From JALOOB01 sp040766655 (lineage in GTDB: Bacteria; Chloroflexota; Anaerolineae; CG2-30-64-16): DNA of 64,000 bases. How positions within the stretch are numbered: the stretch's first letter is position 1; every line of letters begins with the position of its first letter. The DNA lies in the NCBI GenBank assembly GCA_040766655.1, contig JAXGQB010000009.1:1-64000 (forward strand), in the 5' to 3' direction. The translations under genes and the position numbers were made by a program. The notes under the pieces were generated by a model that searched no databases, was not told the DNA's origin, and saw only the letters and a list, made by a program, of their open reading frames with translations. This document shows, in pieces, positions 27,005 to 37,001 of the stretch.

Positions 27005-27457
27005 TCACAAAGCGGCTGTCAGCCGCGCCCGCACCCATGACAATGCATCGCCGGGTGTGCCGATCAATAACCCGGCCCGCCTGGCGACGAGCGGATCATC
27101 GATGAAGTGGCGCCGGTTCAGGGTGACCAGGTAATCGACACGGCTGTGCATTGCGGCCAGCAAAATCGGGATATCGGGCGGGTGGCCTACGAGGTCACCC
27201 GCCCGCTGCACGTCTGTCGCGGATGGGTCTTTGACGATGCGGAGCTGCGCCTCCTTGAGGGCCAGGCGGTAGTACGGCAAGGCCAGGGGCGCCTTGCGCG
27301 CCAGATTGCGCTCCGTTTCCGCGATCACCTGTTCCGATACGATCAGTTGCACCAGGCGCTCGCGGCTCAGCCGCAGAAGCACCCGTGCCGCACCCTCTCC
27401 CGACAGAACACCGGCAAACAGCGCGCTCGAATCAAGGAATAGCACGGGCCCGGCCAT
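27005..27457 (-). CDS. PIN-domain toxin
   Basis: 150 residues from ATG 27457, one nucleotide after the antitoxin stop. PIN motifs: D in LFLDSSALFAGVLSG (about 8), E in SEQVIAETERNL, D in PPDIPILLAA and the YLVTLNRRHF strand. In the last motif the usual third aspartate is replaced by Asn, as is common in some PIN groups. Upstream frame to 27508 lies within the antitoxin. It converges on clpB with a 4-nt gap. Confidence 0.83.
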   Translation of the reverse strand: MAGPVLFLDSSALFAGVLSGEGAARVLLRLSRERLVQLIVSEQVIAETERNLARKAPLALPYYRLALKEAQLRIVKDPSATDVQRAGDLVGHPPDIPILLAAMHSRVDYLVTLNRRHFIDDPLVARRAGLLIGTPGDALSWVRARLTAAL

Positions 27458-27458
27458 G

Positions 27459-27737
27459 TCACTCTTGACCCGCGTAATGTTCCGCGTAGTACCGTTCGCG
27501 TTCCTCATCGAGCGTGGCCATCAATTGCTCAGGGGTATAGCCCGCCTCCTGAACCATCTGTGCCACCCGATCGCCCAGCTCGTCGATCCGGGAAGCGCGC
27601 CGCGCCAGGACGATCGCACCTTCTCCCAGGTCAATCACCGAGAAGGTGTCGCCTGCGCGCAGATTATACTTCCGGCGCAGGCTGACTGGCAGCGTCAACA
27701 CGCCTTTATCGCGCAATACAGTGCTTTCGGACACCAT
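27459..27737 (-). CDS. AbrB/SpoVT-type antitoxin
   Basis: 92 residues with ESTVLRDKGVLTLPVSLRRKYNLRAGDTFSVIDLG, a complete AbrB hairpin motif, and a C-terminal acidic helix. The ATG at 27737 has GGAGG 7 nt upstream; an in-frame GTG at 27743 is too close to it. It forms a leftward operon with the PIN gene. Confidence 0.84.
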   Translation of the reverse strand: MVSESTVLRDKGVLTLPVSLRRKYNLRAGDTFSVIDLGEGAIVLARRASRIDELGDRVAQMVQEAGYTPEQLMATLDEERERYYAEHYAGQE

Positions 27738-27833
27738 GGCCACACCTCCATCAGGCAGATTTTCTGCTTTTCTGCCAGTATATCACTGTCGGCTGGCGCG
27801 TGCAAGTGGGTGTCCGATCGCAACCTCAGGCCG

Positions 27834-28910
27834 TTACTCCCACGGATCAACGGCCATCGTCCACCCGTACGGATCCGGCGCGCGGCCGTACTGGATGTCC
27901 GTCAGCGCCTCGTACAGGTGGCGTGCCACCGGGCCAGACTCATTGTTGTTGATCGTCTCCACGTAATTCTCGTCGCCCAGCCGGCCGACCGGCGCGATCA
28001 CCGCAGCGGTCCCGATCCCGAACGCCTCGGTCACCCGCCCGGCGCGGACGTCCTGCAACAGCTGGTCCACGTCGATGCGATCCTCGACCACCTCGTAGCC
28101 CAGATCGGGCGCCAGGCGCAGCACTGAGTCACGCGTGATGCCGCGCAGGATGCTGCCCGACAGCGCGGGCGTCACGATGCGCTTTCCATCGTAGACGAAA
28201 GCGATGTTCATCGCGCCGACTTCCTCCACATAACGCCGGTCCACCGCGTCCAACCAGAGCACCTGCTGGAAGCCGAGCTTCTGTACTTCCTCCGCCACGT
28301 AGAGGCTGGCCGCGTAGTTGCCGCCGGTCTTAGCCTCGCCCGTGCCCCCGCGCACCGCGCGCACCTTATCGCGGGACACGTACACCGCGACAGGATTGAA
28401 CCCCGTCGAGAAGTAGGGGCCCACCGGCCCAGCGATGATGAAGTGAATGTAGCTCTTGCTCGCATGAACGCCCAGCGCCACGTCCGTAGCGATCAACGTC
28501 GGGCGGATGTAGAGCGATGAATCCGGCTGCGAAGGCACGGACTCGTGGACCACGCTGACCAGCGAGGCCATCGCCTCGACGTGATCCTCAGGATCTACCA
28601 ACGCCATCGCCATCCGCTGGGCGGAACGGTTGAAACGCGCCGCGTTCTCCCACGGCCGGAACAGGTTGATCCTGCCGTCGGGCCGGCGATAGGCCTTGAG
28701 GCCCTCAAAGATCTCCTGCCCGTAGTGCAGGACGACCGTGGCGGGGTCCATGACGAACGGCTCGTACGGCCCGATGCGGCCGTCATGCCAGCCCTTCTCG
28801 GGCGTGTAACGCTGGCTGAACATGCGGTCTGCGAAAAGATGGCCGAACCCCAACGGCTGGGGAAATGGCTTCTGCTCGCCTGGCTTGAGCGGCTGGATGT
28901 CGATATACAT
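27834..28910 (-). CDS. ilvE: Branched-chain amino acid aminotransferase
   Basis: The 358-residue fold-type IV PLP enzyme transfers the amino group between glutamate and branched-chain 2-oxo acids. It carries HYGQEIFEGLKAYR, NAARFNRSAQRM and RGGTGEAKTGGNYAASL, where the lysine of AKTGGNYA binds PLP. This is the longer, eukaryote-like group of about 350 residues. The ATG at 28910 follows GGAAGGT; an extension to 28955 lacks a ribosome site. It is monocistronic and diverges from a toxin-antitoxin pair. Confidence 0.93.
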   Translation of the reverse strand: MYIDIQPLKPGEQKPFPQPLGFGHLFADRMFSQRYTPEKGWHDGRIGPYEPFVMDPATVVLHYGQEIFEGLKAYRRPDGRINLFRPWENAARFNRSAQRMAMALVDPEDHVEAMASLVSVVHESVPSQPDSSLYIRPTLIATDVALGVHASKSYIHFIIAGPVGPYFSTGFNPVAVYVSRDKVRAVRGGTGEAKTGGNYAASLYVAEEVQKLGFQQVLWLDAVDRRYVEEVGAMNIAFVYDGKRIVTPALSGSILRGITRDSVLRLAPDLGYEVVEDRIDVDQLLQDVRAGRVTEAFGIGTAAVIAPVGRLGDENYVETINNNESGPVARHLYEALTDIQYGRAPDPYGWTMAVDPWE

Positions 28911-29016
28911 GGCTGTACCTTCCGGTGAGGTGAGATTAACCACTAAGCGCATCATAACATCGGCCCCCCGCTGGGCAGTAATCGCGCCGGCGCTGGTGTG
29001 GGGCGGAACCGAGGAA

Positions 29017-29045
29017 TTGACAAGTACACGACTTTCGTGTACACT
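29017..29045 (+). promoter_or_regulatory. vapBC-like promoter with palindromic operator in the spacer
   Basis: TTGACA (29017-29022), 17 nt, TACACT (29040-29045). GTACACGA (29024-29031) and TCGTGTAC (29035-29042) form a perfect 8-bp inverted repeat around CTT, filling the spacer and touching the -10. An RHH antitoxin bound here would block RNA polymerase. The ATG begins 7 nt after the -10, so the transcript should be leaderless. Confidence 0.78.
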
Positions 29046-29051
29046 GGTATC

Positions 29052-29276
29052 ATGCTAAAGAACATCACCCTTTCAGCCGACGAAGCCATCATCGAGCAGG
29101 CGCGTAAGCGGGCCACGTCAGAGCACACGACGCTCAACGACCTCTTCCGTGCCTGGCTGACGCGGTATGCGTCTCAGCCCGCCGCCGCTGACCAATATGA
29201 GCGGCTGATGGTGCGCCTGGGGCACGTCCAGTCCGGGGGAAAATTCAGCCGTGAGGAAATGAATGAACGTCGCTAA
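29052..29276 (+). CDS. Ribbon-helix-helix antitoxin (VapB-like)
   Basis: 74 residues: MLKNITLSADEAIIEQARKRATSEHTTLNDLFRAWL shows the beta-ribbon (KNITLSADE) and two helices of an RHH domain; the C-terminal tail likely binds the toxin. The ATG sits at the predicted +1 with no Shine-Dalgarno. It overlaps the toxin gene by 14 nt. The palindrome at 29024-29042 is its probable operator. Confidence 0.83.
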   Translation: MLKNITLSADEAIIEQARKRATSEHTTLNDLFRAWLTRYASQPAAADQYERLMVRLGHVQSGGKFSREEMNERR

Positions 29277-29706
29277 CCTGCGCGGCCGTTTCTTCCTGGA
29301 CACCAACGTCCTCGTGTACTCATTCGACGCGGAATCGCCGGACAAGCAGCAACGCAGCCAGGCCCTCATTCAGGAAGCGCTGCGCAGCCAACGCGGCATC
29401 ATCAGCACCCAGGTCGTGCAGGAGTTTCTCAGCCTGGCATTACGCAAATTCGCACGTCCGATGAGCGTTAGTGAGGCGCGCGAATACATGAGAAGCGTGC
29501 TGACGCCTCTTTGCCAGCACTTTCCTGCACTCAGTTCCTATGACCGGGCCCTGATGATACAGGAGGAGACTGGCTTCTCGTTTTATGATGCCCTGATCGT
29601 GGCAGCAGCCGGCGAGGCACGATGTTCGACTCTCCTGAGCGAGGATCTGCAACATGGCCGAACTGTTCAGGGCGTCGCGATCCTCAACCCCTTTCTGGAA
29701 GCCTGA
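29263..29706 (+). CDS. PIN-domain toxin (VapC-like)
   Basis: 147 residues: RFFLDTNVLVYSFD (first acidic residue), IISTQVVQEFLSLA (Glu), SFYDALIVAAA (Asp) and STLLSEDLQHGR (Ser/Asp) match the PIN active site. A family member of the PIN/VapC type that pairs with RHH antitoxins. The start lies within the end of the antitoxin gene, with GAGGAA upstream. Confidence 0.87.
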   Translation: MNVANLRGRFFLDTNVLVYSFDAESPDKQQRSQALIQEALRSQRGIISTQVVQEFLSLALRKFARPMSVSEAREYMRSVLTPLCQHFPALSSYDRALMIQEETGFSFYDALIVAAAGEARCSTLLSEDLQHGRTVQGVAILNPFLEA

Positions 29707-29721
29707 CGATTCTGTCTTCTG

Positions 29722-31035
29722 CTAAGGGATCGTCATCACGGCAGTCATGTTCCACAGCAGCCGCGGCTCGGGCTCTTCAATCCTGATGACCGCGGTATAG
29801 GTCATATCTCCCAGCTTCTTCTCGCCCTTCTGCTGCACGCGCTCCACGGTTCCCTGAAGCGTAAGCCCGGGGATCGCGTCGAACGTCAGGTCCACGATCT
29901 GGCCGGGCTGCACCCGTGCAACATCCAGCTCGCTCAGATCATCTGTCTCGACAAGCCAGCCACTCAGATCGCCCAACTCGGCGACCGGCAGGCCTGCCGC
30001 CACCTGCTCGCCGGCGCGCACTGATAGCAGGGCAAGGACGCCGTCAAACGGTGCGACCAGTTGCGTCTCGGTCAGTGCGGCCACTGCCTGGCGCCGGCCC
30101 GCTTCGGCCCGGGCCACGGCCGCCTCGGCGGCATCCAGTTCCTGCGATCGCGCACCGGCCTTCAACATGTCCAACTGGGCCTGCGCCTGGCGCACCATCG
30201 CCTGCGTCTCAGCCAGCTCGGCCGCGGTCGCGGGATTCACCAGTCGATCGAGACGGGCCTGCGCGGCGTTCACCTCTGCAGCGGCAGCAGCGATGCGGTC
30301 TGCCTTTGGCGGGGCAGTCACCTCGTCGTAACCCGCCCGGGCAGCCTGATGCGCGTTGGTTGCCTGCTCCAACTGCAGGCTCTGGGGCAGCATCGCGACG
30401 TTGTTCTGGCCCTTCACCTGGTCATATGCCGCCTGGGCCATGCGCAACGAAGCGGCCGCATTCGCAAGGTCTGCCTGAGCCGCAATGCGCGTCGTTTCGT
30501 CTGCGCCCGCGTACACTCTCTGCAGCGCGGCCTGCGCAGCCCGCAGGCTCGCCTCCGCTGCAACGATGTCAGCCTCGCGGCCGCCTTCCTCGAGGCGCGC
30601 CGCGCGTGCCTGCGCCCCTTCCAGGCTTGCCTCCGCGGCAGCAATCTCCTCCGACCGCGCGCCCGCCCGCAGGGTCCCGAGCTGGGCGGCCGCGCTTGCC
30701 AGCACTGCGTCAGCCTCCGCCAGCGCTGCCTGCTGCCGTTCATTCTGCAGCCGCAGGATCACCTGGCCGGCCTCCACCGGGTGGCCCTCAGGGACAAGGA
30801 TCTCAGCCACGATGCCGCTTGCGCTCATGCTCAAGGTGGCGTCTTTCAGCGGGACCACCACGCCCTTTGCCACGACGGGCCGTGCGACCGGATTGCTGAC
30901 GATGACGTCAGGGGCAACCTCGGCCTGTTCCTGTGTGCCCAGGTCACCCGCGAATACCGCAACTGCGCCGATTGCGGCGCCAACGACCAACGCTCCTGCC
31001 AGCAGCACGAGCGCCAACTTACCATGCCGATTCAT
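29722..31035 (-). CDS. HlyD/MacA-type membrane fusion protein
   Basis: 437 residues. An N-terminal membrane anchor (LALVLLAGALVVGAAIGAVAVFA) is followed by a biotinyl-lipoyl half (ASGIVAEILVPEGHPVEAGQVIL). A long Ala/Glu-rich coiled coil covers about residues 100-320, the second lipoyl half reads LVAPFDGVLALLSVRAGEQVAAG, and a beta-barrel ends the protein. It bridges the ABC pump to the outside. The ATG at 31035 is preceded by AGGAGA. In a monoderm-like Chloroflexota cell there may be no outer-membrane partner. It is the last gene of the leftward efflux operon. Confidence 0.88.
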   Translation of the reverse strand: MNRHGKLALVLLAGALVVGAAIGAVAVFAGDLGTQEQAEVAPDVIVSNPVARPVVAKGVVVPLKDATLSMSASGIVAEILVPEGHPVEAGQVILRLQNERQQAALAEADAVLASAAAQLGTLRAGARSEEIAAAEASLEGAQARAARLEEGGREADIVAAEASLRAAQAALQRVYAGADETTRIAAQADLANAAASLRMAQAAYDQVKGQNNVAMLPQSLQLEQATNAHQAARAGYDEVTAPPKADRIAAAAAEVNAAQARLDRLVNPATAAELAETQAMVRQAQAQLDMLKAGARSQELDAAEAAVARAEAGRRQAVAALTETQLVAPFDGVLALLSVRAGEQVAAGLPVAELGDLSGWLVETDDLSELDVARVQPGQIVDLTFDAIPGLTLQGTVERVQQKGEKKLGDMTYTAVIRIEEPEPRLLWNMTAVMTIP

Positions 31036-31048
31036 CAAGATCTCCTAT

Positions 31049-31778
31049 CTACCTGCCGTCGCGGCGCGCCGGATGTTCCGACGAACCGCGCCTGATTTCG
31101 TCCACGATGAGCCCATCCGCCAGGATGACGGTCCTCGGCACGCGTGCCGCCAGCTCATCATCATGCGTCACCATCAGGATCGTCTTCCCCGCCCGGGCGG
31201 AGGATTCAAACAAGCTAAAGATGGCCTCCGCGGCTACCGGATCCAGGTTGCCGGTCGGCTCGTCGGCCACGATGATCAGGGGGTCGTTGGCCAGCGCGCG
31301 CGCGATGGCCGCGCGCTGCTGCTGTCCACCAGAGACGGCTGCCGGAAACTTGTCAGCATCGTCGATCAGCCCCACCTGTTCGAGCAGGTGCTTCGCGCGA
31401 TCACGGCGTTCGCTGGCCCTGTACGACCGCACCAGGTCCATCGGCAGCATGACGTTTTCGATCAGCGTCAGCGCGGGAAGGAGCTGGAAGAACTGAAAGA
31501 CGATGCCCATGGTCCGGCCCCGCCACTCCGCCATCTGCCCTTCATTCATCTCCCGGACGCGGACGCCGTCCACCACGATCTCGCCATCGGTCGGGTGATC
31601 GATGCCGGTGAACATGTTGATCAACGTGGACTTGCCGCTGCCCGACTTACCGACCACCGCAACGAACTCGCCGGCTCCGATCTCGAGATCGATGCCGCGC
31701 AGGGCCGAGAACGGCCCCACAGGCGTCTCATACACCTTGGTGAGACCGTGCAGCGAGATTACCGGCGCGCAGGCCTGA

Positions 31779-31786
<8 letters not shown>
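31049..31786 (-). CDS. ABC transporter ATPase (MacB/LolD type), second copy
   Basis: 245 residues with Walker A GKSGSGKST, signature SGGQQQR, Walker B LIIVADEPTGNLD and the H-loop TILMVTHDDE. It belongs to the group that powers MacB/FtsX-like permeases. Its ATG (31786) overlaps the preceding ATPase gene by 8 nt, and a 13-nt gap separates its stop from the membrane fusion protein. Two paralogous ATPases serving one permease may form a heterodimer. Confidence 0.92.
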
Positions 31787-32484
<698 letters not shown>

Positions 32485-32492
<8 letters not shown>

Positions 32493-34893
32493 AGGCCAAC
32501 ACCTCCCGCACGGTCAATCGCACCGCATTGCGGGCGGGCGCCAGGCTTGCCAGCGCGGCGATGCCGAGCAGGATGAAGAACCACACCACGGCGCCGGCGA
32601 TCGAGTAGGTGTATTGCAGGGGCATCTTGATCAGCGCCAATCCCAATTGGTCGCTGAACCAGGGGCTCAGTCCGATCGACAGCAGGGCGCCGGCGAGCCA
32701 GCTCACTGTTGCCATCGCGATGCCCTCGGCGAGGACGATGTGCCGCACCGACGCGTTGGAAGCACCGATCGCGCGCAGAACGCCCACCTCCCGTACGCGT
32801 TCCATCATATTGATGCTCATGGTTGTCGATAGCCCGAGGCCCCCGACCGCTGCGAGCAGCAACGCCATCAGGATGAGGAAGGCCACAACAATCGTGAAGA
32901 GCAGGCTGTTCTGCGTCTGTGTCACACCCGCCGTCTCGGCCTCCTGCACCTTCAGCCCTCGATCCTCGAGATGCGCCTGTAGCTGTGCGGCCAGGCGCTC
33001 CTGCGTCAAGCCCGTCCCCGGCGCCATCTGCACGACCAGGCGATTGCCTTCTCCGGCAGTGCGTGCGGCGTAGGCATAGTCAGCCTGGTTCACGTAGGCC
33101 GTCGGACCCCGCGACTCAGTGCCAACGATGCCCACGATCCACCAGGCGCCCTCGCGGCCGTCGATCTCCAGCACAATCTCTCCACCAACTCTCAAGTCAG
33201 GTTCCTTGTCGACCAGGTCGGAGTTGATCACCACGGCGTTCGGCGTTGCAGTGGCCTCCGCGGGCAGCCACCGTCCCTCGATGAGCTCCGGCGTCATGAA
33301 GCGCGTCTCTGGCGGCGCCGCGACGATGCTGAACGGGCTGCTCTCGCTGTCGTCGGGACGCACGCGGGTAGCCGCACCGCTCGACCACATCTCGGCAGCC
33401 TCTACGCCGGGAACCTCTGCTGCCGCATGAAGCAGCCGCGATGCCATCTCCGGTTGTTCCAGCACCACGGAGACGTCGTACTTGTGGAACTGCATGAACG
33501 CGGCCAACGTGGCATCGACGGACGCCCGCACGCTCAGGACAGAGATGAAGAGCGCCGTGCCGAAGACCAGGACGACCAACGTCTGCACCAGGCGCCCCTT
33601 GTGTCGCAGCATGTTGCGGGCCGCGAGCAGCATCGGCCGTTCGAACCCCTTGAGCCTCTGCAGCTGTGCCAGGCCGCGCTCGATCAGGCCGCGGCCGTAC
33701 GATGCGCCGCCCGGTCCCACGCTGTTCAGCGCCTCGCGGGTGGTGATGCGCGTGCCCTGGATGACCGGCGATAGCCCGGCTACCAGGGGCAACAGCAGGC
33801 CGACTGCCGCCTGGGCAAGCAGCAGATGCCCCGGGATGGCATAGCTCTGCACCCGTACATTGAGCAACGGCTCCACGAGATAGCGCATCAACAACTGAGC
33901 CGTGACGGACGCCATCGGAAGCGCGACGGCCACGGCCAGCGCGCCATAGATCAGCACGGTGGCCAGGTAAAGTGCCATGATCTGTATGCGCCGTGCGCCA
34001 ACGAGCTTCATCACGCCGATCTGCGGAATCTGCTGGGTGATCAGCGCGGACATCGCGTTGACGACGAGGAATCCGGACAGCAACAGAATCACCAGGCCGA
34101 AGGCACTCAGGATCAAGACGATGCTGTCAATGAAGGGATCAGCCAGGCTCTCCGTGATGATCCGCCGGCTGTAGATCGTGCGGCCCGAACTGCGGAGATA
34201 GGCTTCCACCTGGTCGAGCGCGGCTACGATGTGCGCCTCGTCCTGCGCTGGCTCGGTCGCGCGAATCCGAAGCTCGGTGTACGCCGATGAATAGCCCAGG
34301 CTGGCCATGGTCTCAGGCGTGATGTAGGCCATGGCTGAGCCGGTGAGCGAAGGGCCAACTTGCTGAGGATCGTGAACCACCCCAACGACGCGGAGATCGC
34401 GCGTGGCCGCATTGTCCAGCTCGATCGTCAAAGTGTCGCCGATGCGCACGCCCAGGCTGGCCAGTGAGGCGCCTTCCACGACCACCTCACGGCGTCCGGG
34501 CCCAGGCTGGCCGGCCTGCGGGGAAAGCGCGTCGACAGACATGGATCCAAAGTCGGGGACCGCCGTCAGGAAAATGTCCTGCGATGAGCCGTCGAGCCCG
34601 ATCGCTCGGCCTGTGGCGATCGTCCGGCCCTCAGCGGCAGCCACCAGGGGCAGCCCTGCCACTGACCGGGCCAGGTCATCTTCGAAGGGAGAGGTATAAA
34701 CAACTGCGGAGGCAAGCAACGCGCTCGCCTGATCGGTCCGGTATTCGCGCACCAGGATCTCGCGCGTGTTGAGCACGACTCCCACTGCGTACACACCCAC
34801 AGCGATTGCCAGGGCCACCACGACCGTCCGGCCGCGATGTTCCCACAGATCGATCAATACCTTCAGCCAGGGAGTCGTCAATACCAGCAACAC
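32485..34893 (-). CDS. FtsX/MacB-family ABC permease, duplicated form
   Basis: The 802-residue permease has an N-terminal helix, a large extracellular domain (about 45-250), a first FtsX core of three helices (VILILSAFGLVILLLSGFLV onward) and a second helix-ectodomain-FtsX unit (from about 420). The last part ends with the typical GVLRAIGASNASVRHIVLAEG loop. This double-FtsX layout is common in lipid, peptide or antibiotic export permeases. The start is GTG at 34893 with no clear Shine-Dalgarno. The predicted mRNA start lies about 43 nt upstream and begins with a hairpin. Confidence 0.88.
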
Positions 34894-34912
34894 CGTTCAT
34901 TAACACACAAAT

Positions 34913-34967
34913 ACACGGCGTTTCGACGCCGTGTCGAGAGTTAGTATAGCACGCACGTTGTCATATG
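34913..34967 (-). promoter_or_regulatory. Leader hairpin, -10 and upstream site of the efflux operon promoter
   Basis: On the minus strand TATACT lies at 34948-34943 with no recognisable -35 (17 nt upstream reads ACCGCA), as in activator-dependent promoters. CATATGACAA (34967-34958) lies just upstream. The predicted start is near 34936, immediately followed by a hairpin: arms 34934-34927 and 34920-34913, ACACGGCG/CGCCGTGT, 6-nt loop. Confidence 0.6.
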
Positions 34968-34990
34968 CGGTAGTGTCGCCTGTCACGAGA

Positions 34991-35026
34991 TTGTCATATG
35001 ACAGCCCTCGTCCACGGTGCTATACT
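34991..35026 (+). promoter_or_regulatory. Promoter and palindromic operator of the two-component system
   Basis: ATGACA (34998-35003), 17 nt, TATACT (35021-35026) drives the kinase gene. The perfect 12-bp palindrome TGTCATATGACA (34992-35003) overlaps the -35. TTGTCATATG recurs 33 bp upstream at 34958-34967, inside the divergent efflux promoter. These look like binding sites of the cognate LuxR-type regulator. Confidence 0.68.
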
Positions 35027-35032
35027 CACGTC

Positions 35033-36349
35033 ATGAAACAAACCGCGCCAGAGCCAGGTTTCGTGCCCGCGTATCGCTTCTTCGTGGTCGTCCGCGTGCT
35101 CTTCTGGATCGCCGTGGGACCGGTGCTGCTGCTTCTGCAGCTGGCCGGCGACCCCTCGATGACCGCGGATCCGGCCGCGGGGGAGCGACTGATCAGCGCG
35201 CTCAGCCTTCCCAATGTGGCACCCCTGCTCCTGACCGAATTGGTTTTGTTGGGCATTCTGTTCTGGCCCCAAGGGCCGGCCCGCCTGGGGCGCTGGTTTG
35301 TTCCGCTGACCCTGATGATCGGCCTGCTGCCGCTCCTGGTGGGCTACTACCTCTGGCCCGCGTCCAACCCGCTCCAATCACCCTTCGTCATGTTCTTCTT
35401 CGTCACGGCCGTGTTGATCGCCTGGGAGTACAAGACGCGGTTCCTCTATCTTTACGTGCTGGGACTGACCTTCTTCCAGTTGGTGGTTTCTCCGCGCTCG
35501 CCGGGCATCCCCTGGGCTGTGCCGACCGGATTCCAGGTGTTGCAGGCCGTCATGCTGCTCCTGGCAGGGTACGTCACCGCGACGCTCGCCACCGTTCAGG
35601 CCGAGCAACGCGATGCGTTGGCAGAGGCGTACGCGCGCCAGGCTGCTGCCAACGAACGGCTGCAGCAGCATGCTGCCACGCTCGAAGAACTCGCCATCAC
35701 CCGGGAGCGCAACCGACTGGCGCGCGAATTACACGACACGCTCGCTCACTCGCTCAGCGCGGTCACCGTCCAGCTCGAGGCGGTCAGTTCGCTCTGGTCA
35801 CCGCAGCCTGAAAAGGCCCAGCACATCCTCGACCAGGCCAGCGAGACCGCACGCACCGGCCTTGCCGAAGCGCGGCGCGCGCTCCAGGCGCTGCGCGCCT
35901 CTCCGCTGGAGGAGCTGGGGCTCGTCCTCGCTCTGCGGGAGCTGGCTGAGGGCGCCGCACAGCGCGCTGGCGCGCAACTGACGCTCGATGTTCCGGACAG
36001 CCTGCCGCCCTGCGCATCACGCCTTGTGGAGCAGGGCATCTACCGCATTGCGCAGGAGACGCTCGAAAACGTCGTCCGCCATGCAGGCGCCGCCTCGATC
36101 GGCGTGTCGCTCAGCGCGGAACAACGCCGCATCGTCCTGTCGATCGAGGATGACGGCCAGGGGCTCGATCCGGCCCAATTGCCGGGAGCCGGCGAGCCCA
36201 ACGGCCGCCTGGGCATCCTGGGCATGCGAGAGCGCGCGAGCCTCATCGGCGGAGAACTGGAGATCCACAGCGATCCCGGCCAGGGGACCCGGGTGATCCT
36301 GGCTGTGACGGTGGAGGGAAACCATGACCATCCGTGTGCTGATCTGTGA
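35033..36349 (+). CDS. NarL-type sensor histidine kinase (HisKA_3)
   Basis: 438 residues. Five or six membrane helices occupy about 15-190, and a coiled linker leads to ERNRLARELHDTLAHSLSAV, whose H234 is the phosphorylated histidine of the HisKA_3 group. The HATPase_c domain has the N box (ETLENVVRHA), G1 (SIEDDGQGLD) and G2 (GILGMRERASLIGG). The short loops suggest that the membrane part itself senses, as in envelope-stress kinases. The ATG lies at the predicted +1 of its promoter. It overlaps the regulator gene by 26 nt. Confidence 0.93.
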   Translation: MKQTAPEPGFVPAYRFFVVVRVLFWIAVGPVLLLLQLAGDPSMTADPAAGERLISALSLPNVAPLLLTELVLLGILFWPQGPARLGRWFVPLTLMIGLLPLLVGYYLWPASNPLQSPFVMFFFVTAVLIAWEYKTRFLYLYVLGLTFFQLVVSPRSPGIPWAVPTGFQVLQAVMLLLAGYVTATLATVQAEQRDALAEAYARQAAANERLQQHAATLEELAITRERNRLARELHDTLAHSLSAVTVQLEAVSSLWSPQPEKAQHILDQASETARTGLAEARRALQALRASPLEELGLVLALRELAEGAAQRAGAQLTLDVPDSLPPCASRLVEQGIYRIAQETLENVVRHAGAASIGVSLSAEQRRIVLSIEDDGQGLDPAQLPGAGEPNGRLGILGMRERASLIGGELEIHSDPGQGTRVILAVTVEGNHDHPCADL

Positions 36350-37001
36350 CGACCAGACGGTCGTGCGCGAGGGGCTATCGGCGATCCTGAGCACCGATCA
36401 GGACATCGAGGTCACCGGTCTTGCGGCCAACGGCGCGGAGGCACTGGAACTCGCCAGGCGCCTCCCCCCGGATGTGATCCTCATGGATCTGAAGATGCCG
36501 GTCATGAATGGCGTGCATGCAACTCAAAGGTTGCACGCAGAACTGCCCCAGACGCGGGTTCTGATCCTGACCACCTACGCCGATGATGCGTGGGTGCTGG
36601 ATGCGATCCGGGCCGGGGCGGCCGGTTATCTGCTCAAGGATACGCGACGCGATCTCCTGATCGCTGCGATCAAGGGGACTGCGGCGGGCCAGACGTTTCT
36701 CGATCCGTCTGTTGCCGGCAAGGTGTTAGCACAGGTGGCTGCGCCTGCCGTGCCTGTAAAGCCCTCTGCCGAAGGGCTCACCGAGCGCGACCTGGATGTG
36801 CTCCAGTTGATCTGCCAGGGCTACACCAACCCGGAGATCGCGCAGCAACTGCACCTCGCACCCGGCACGGTCCGCAACTACGTCAGCGCACTCCTGCAGA
36901 AGCTGGACGTCGAGGATCGCACGCAGGCCGCGGTGGTTGCCTATCAACGCGGCCTGGTGCCGCGCTGCGGCCCGGCTGCCCAATCACCCGTGGCCGACTG
37001 A
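36324..37001 (+). CDS. NarL/LuxR-family response regulator
   Basis: 225 residues: receiver domain with D9/D10, phosphorylatable D55 (VILMDLKMP) and conserved Lys (LLKDT); C-terminal LuxR HTH (LTERDLDVLQLICQGYTNPEIAQQLHLAPGTVRNYVSALLQKLDVEDRTQA). It should bind palindromic sites as a dimer; TGTCATATGACA at 34992 is the prime candidate. The divergent arrangement with the efflux operon suggests control of that pump, an inference from context. Confidence 0.94.
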   Translation: MTIRVLICDDQTVVREGLSAILSTDQDIEVTGLAANGAEALELARRLPPDVILMDLKMPVMNGVHATQRLHAELPQTRVLILTTYADDAWVLDAIRAGAAGYLLKDTRRDLLIAAIKGTAAGQTFLDPSVAGKVLAQVAAPAVPVKPSAEGLTERDLDVLQLICQGYTNPEIAQQLHLAPGTVRNYVSALLQKLDVEDRTQAAVVAYQRGLVPRCGPAAQSPVAD

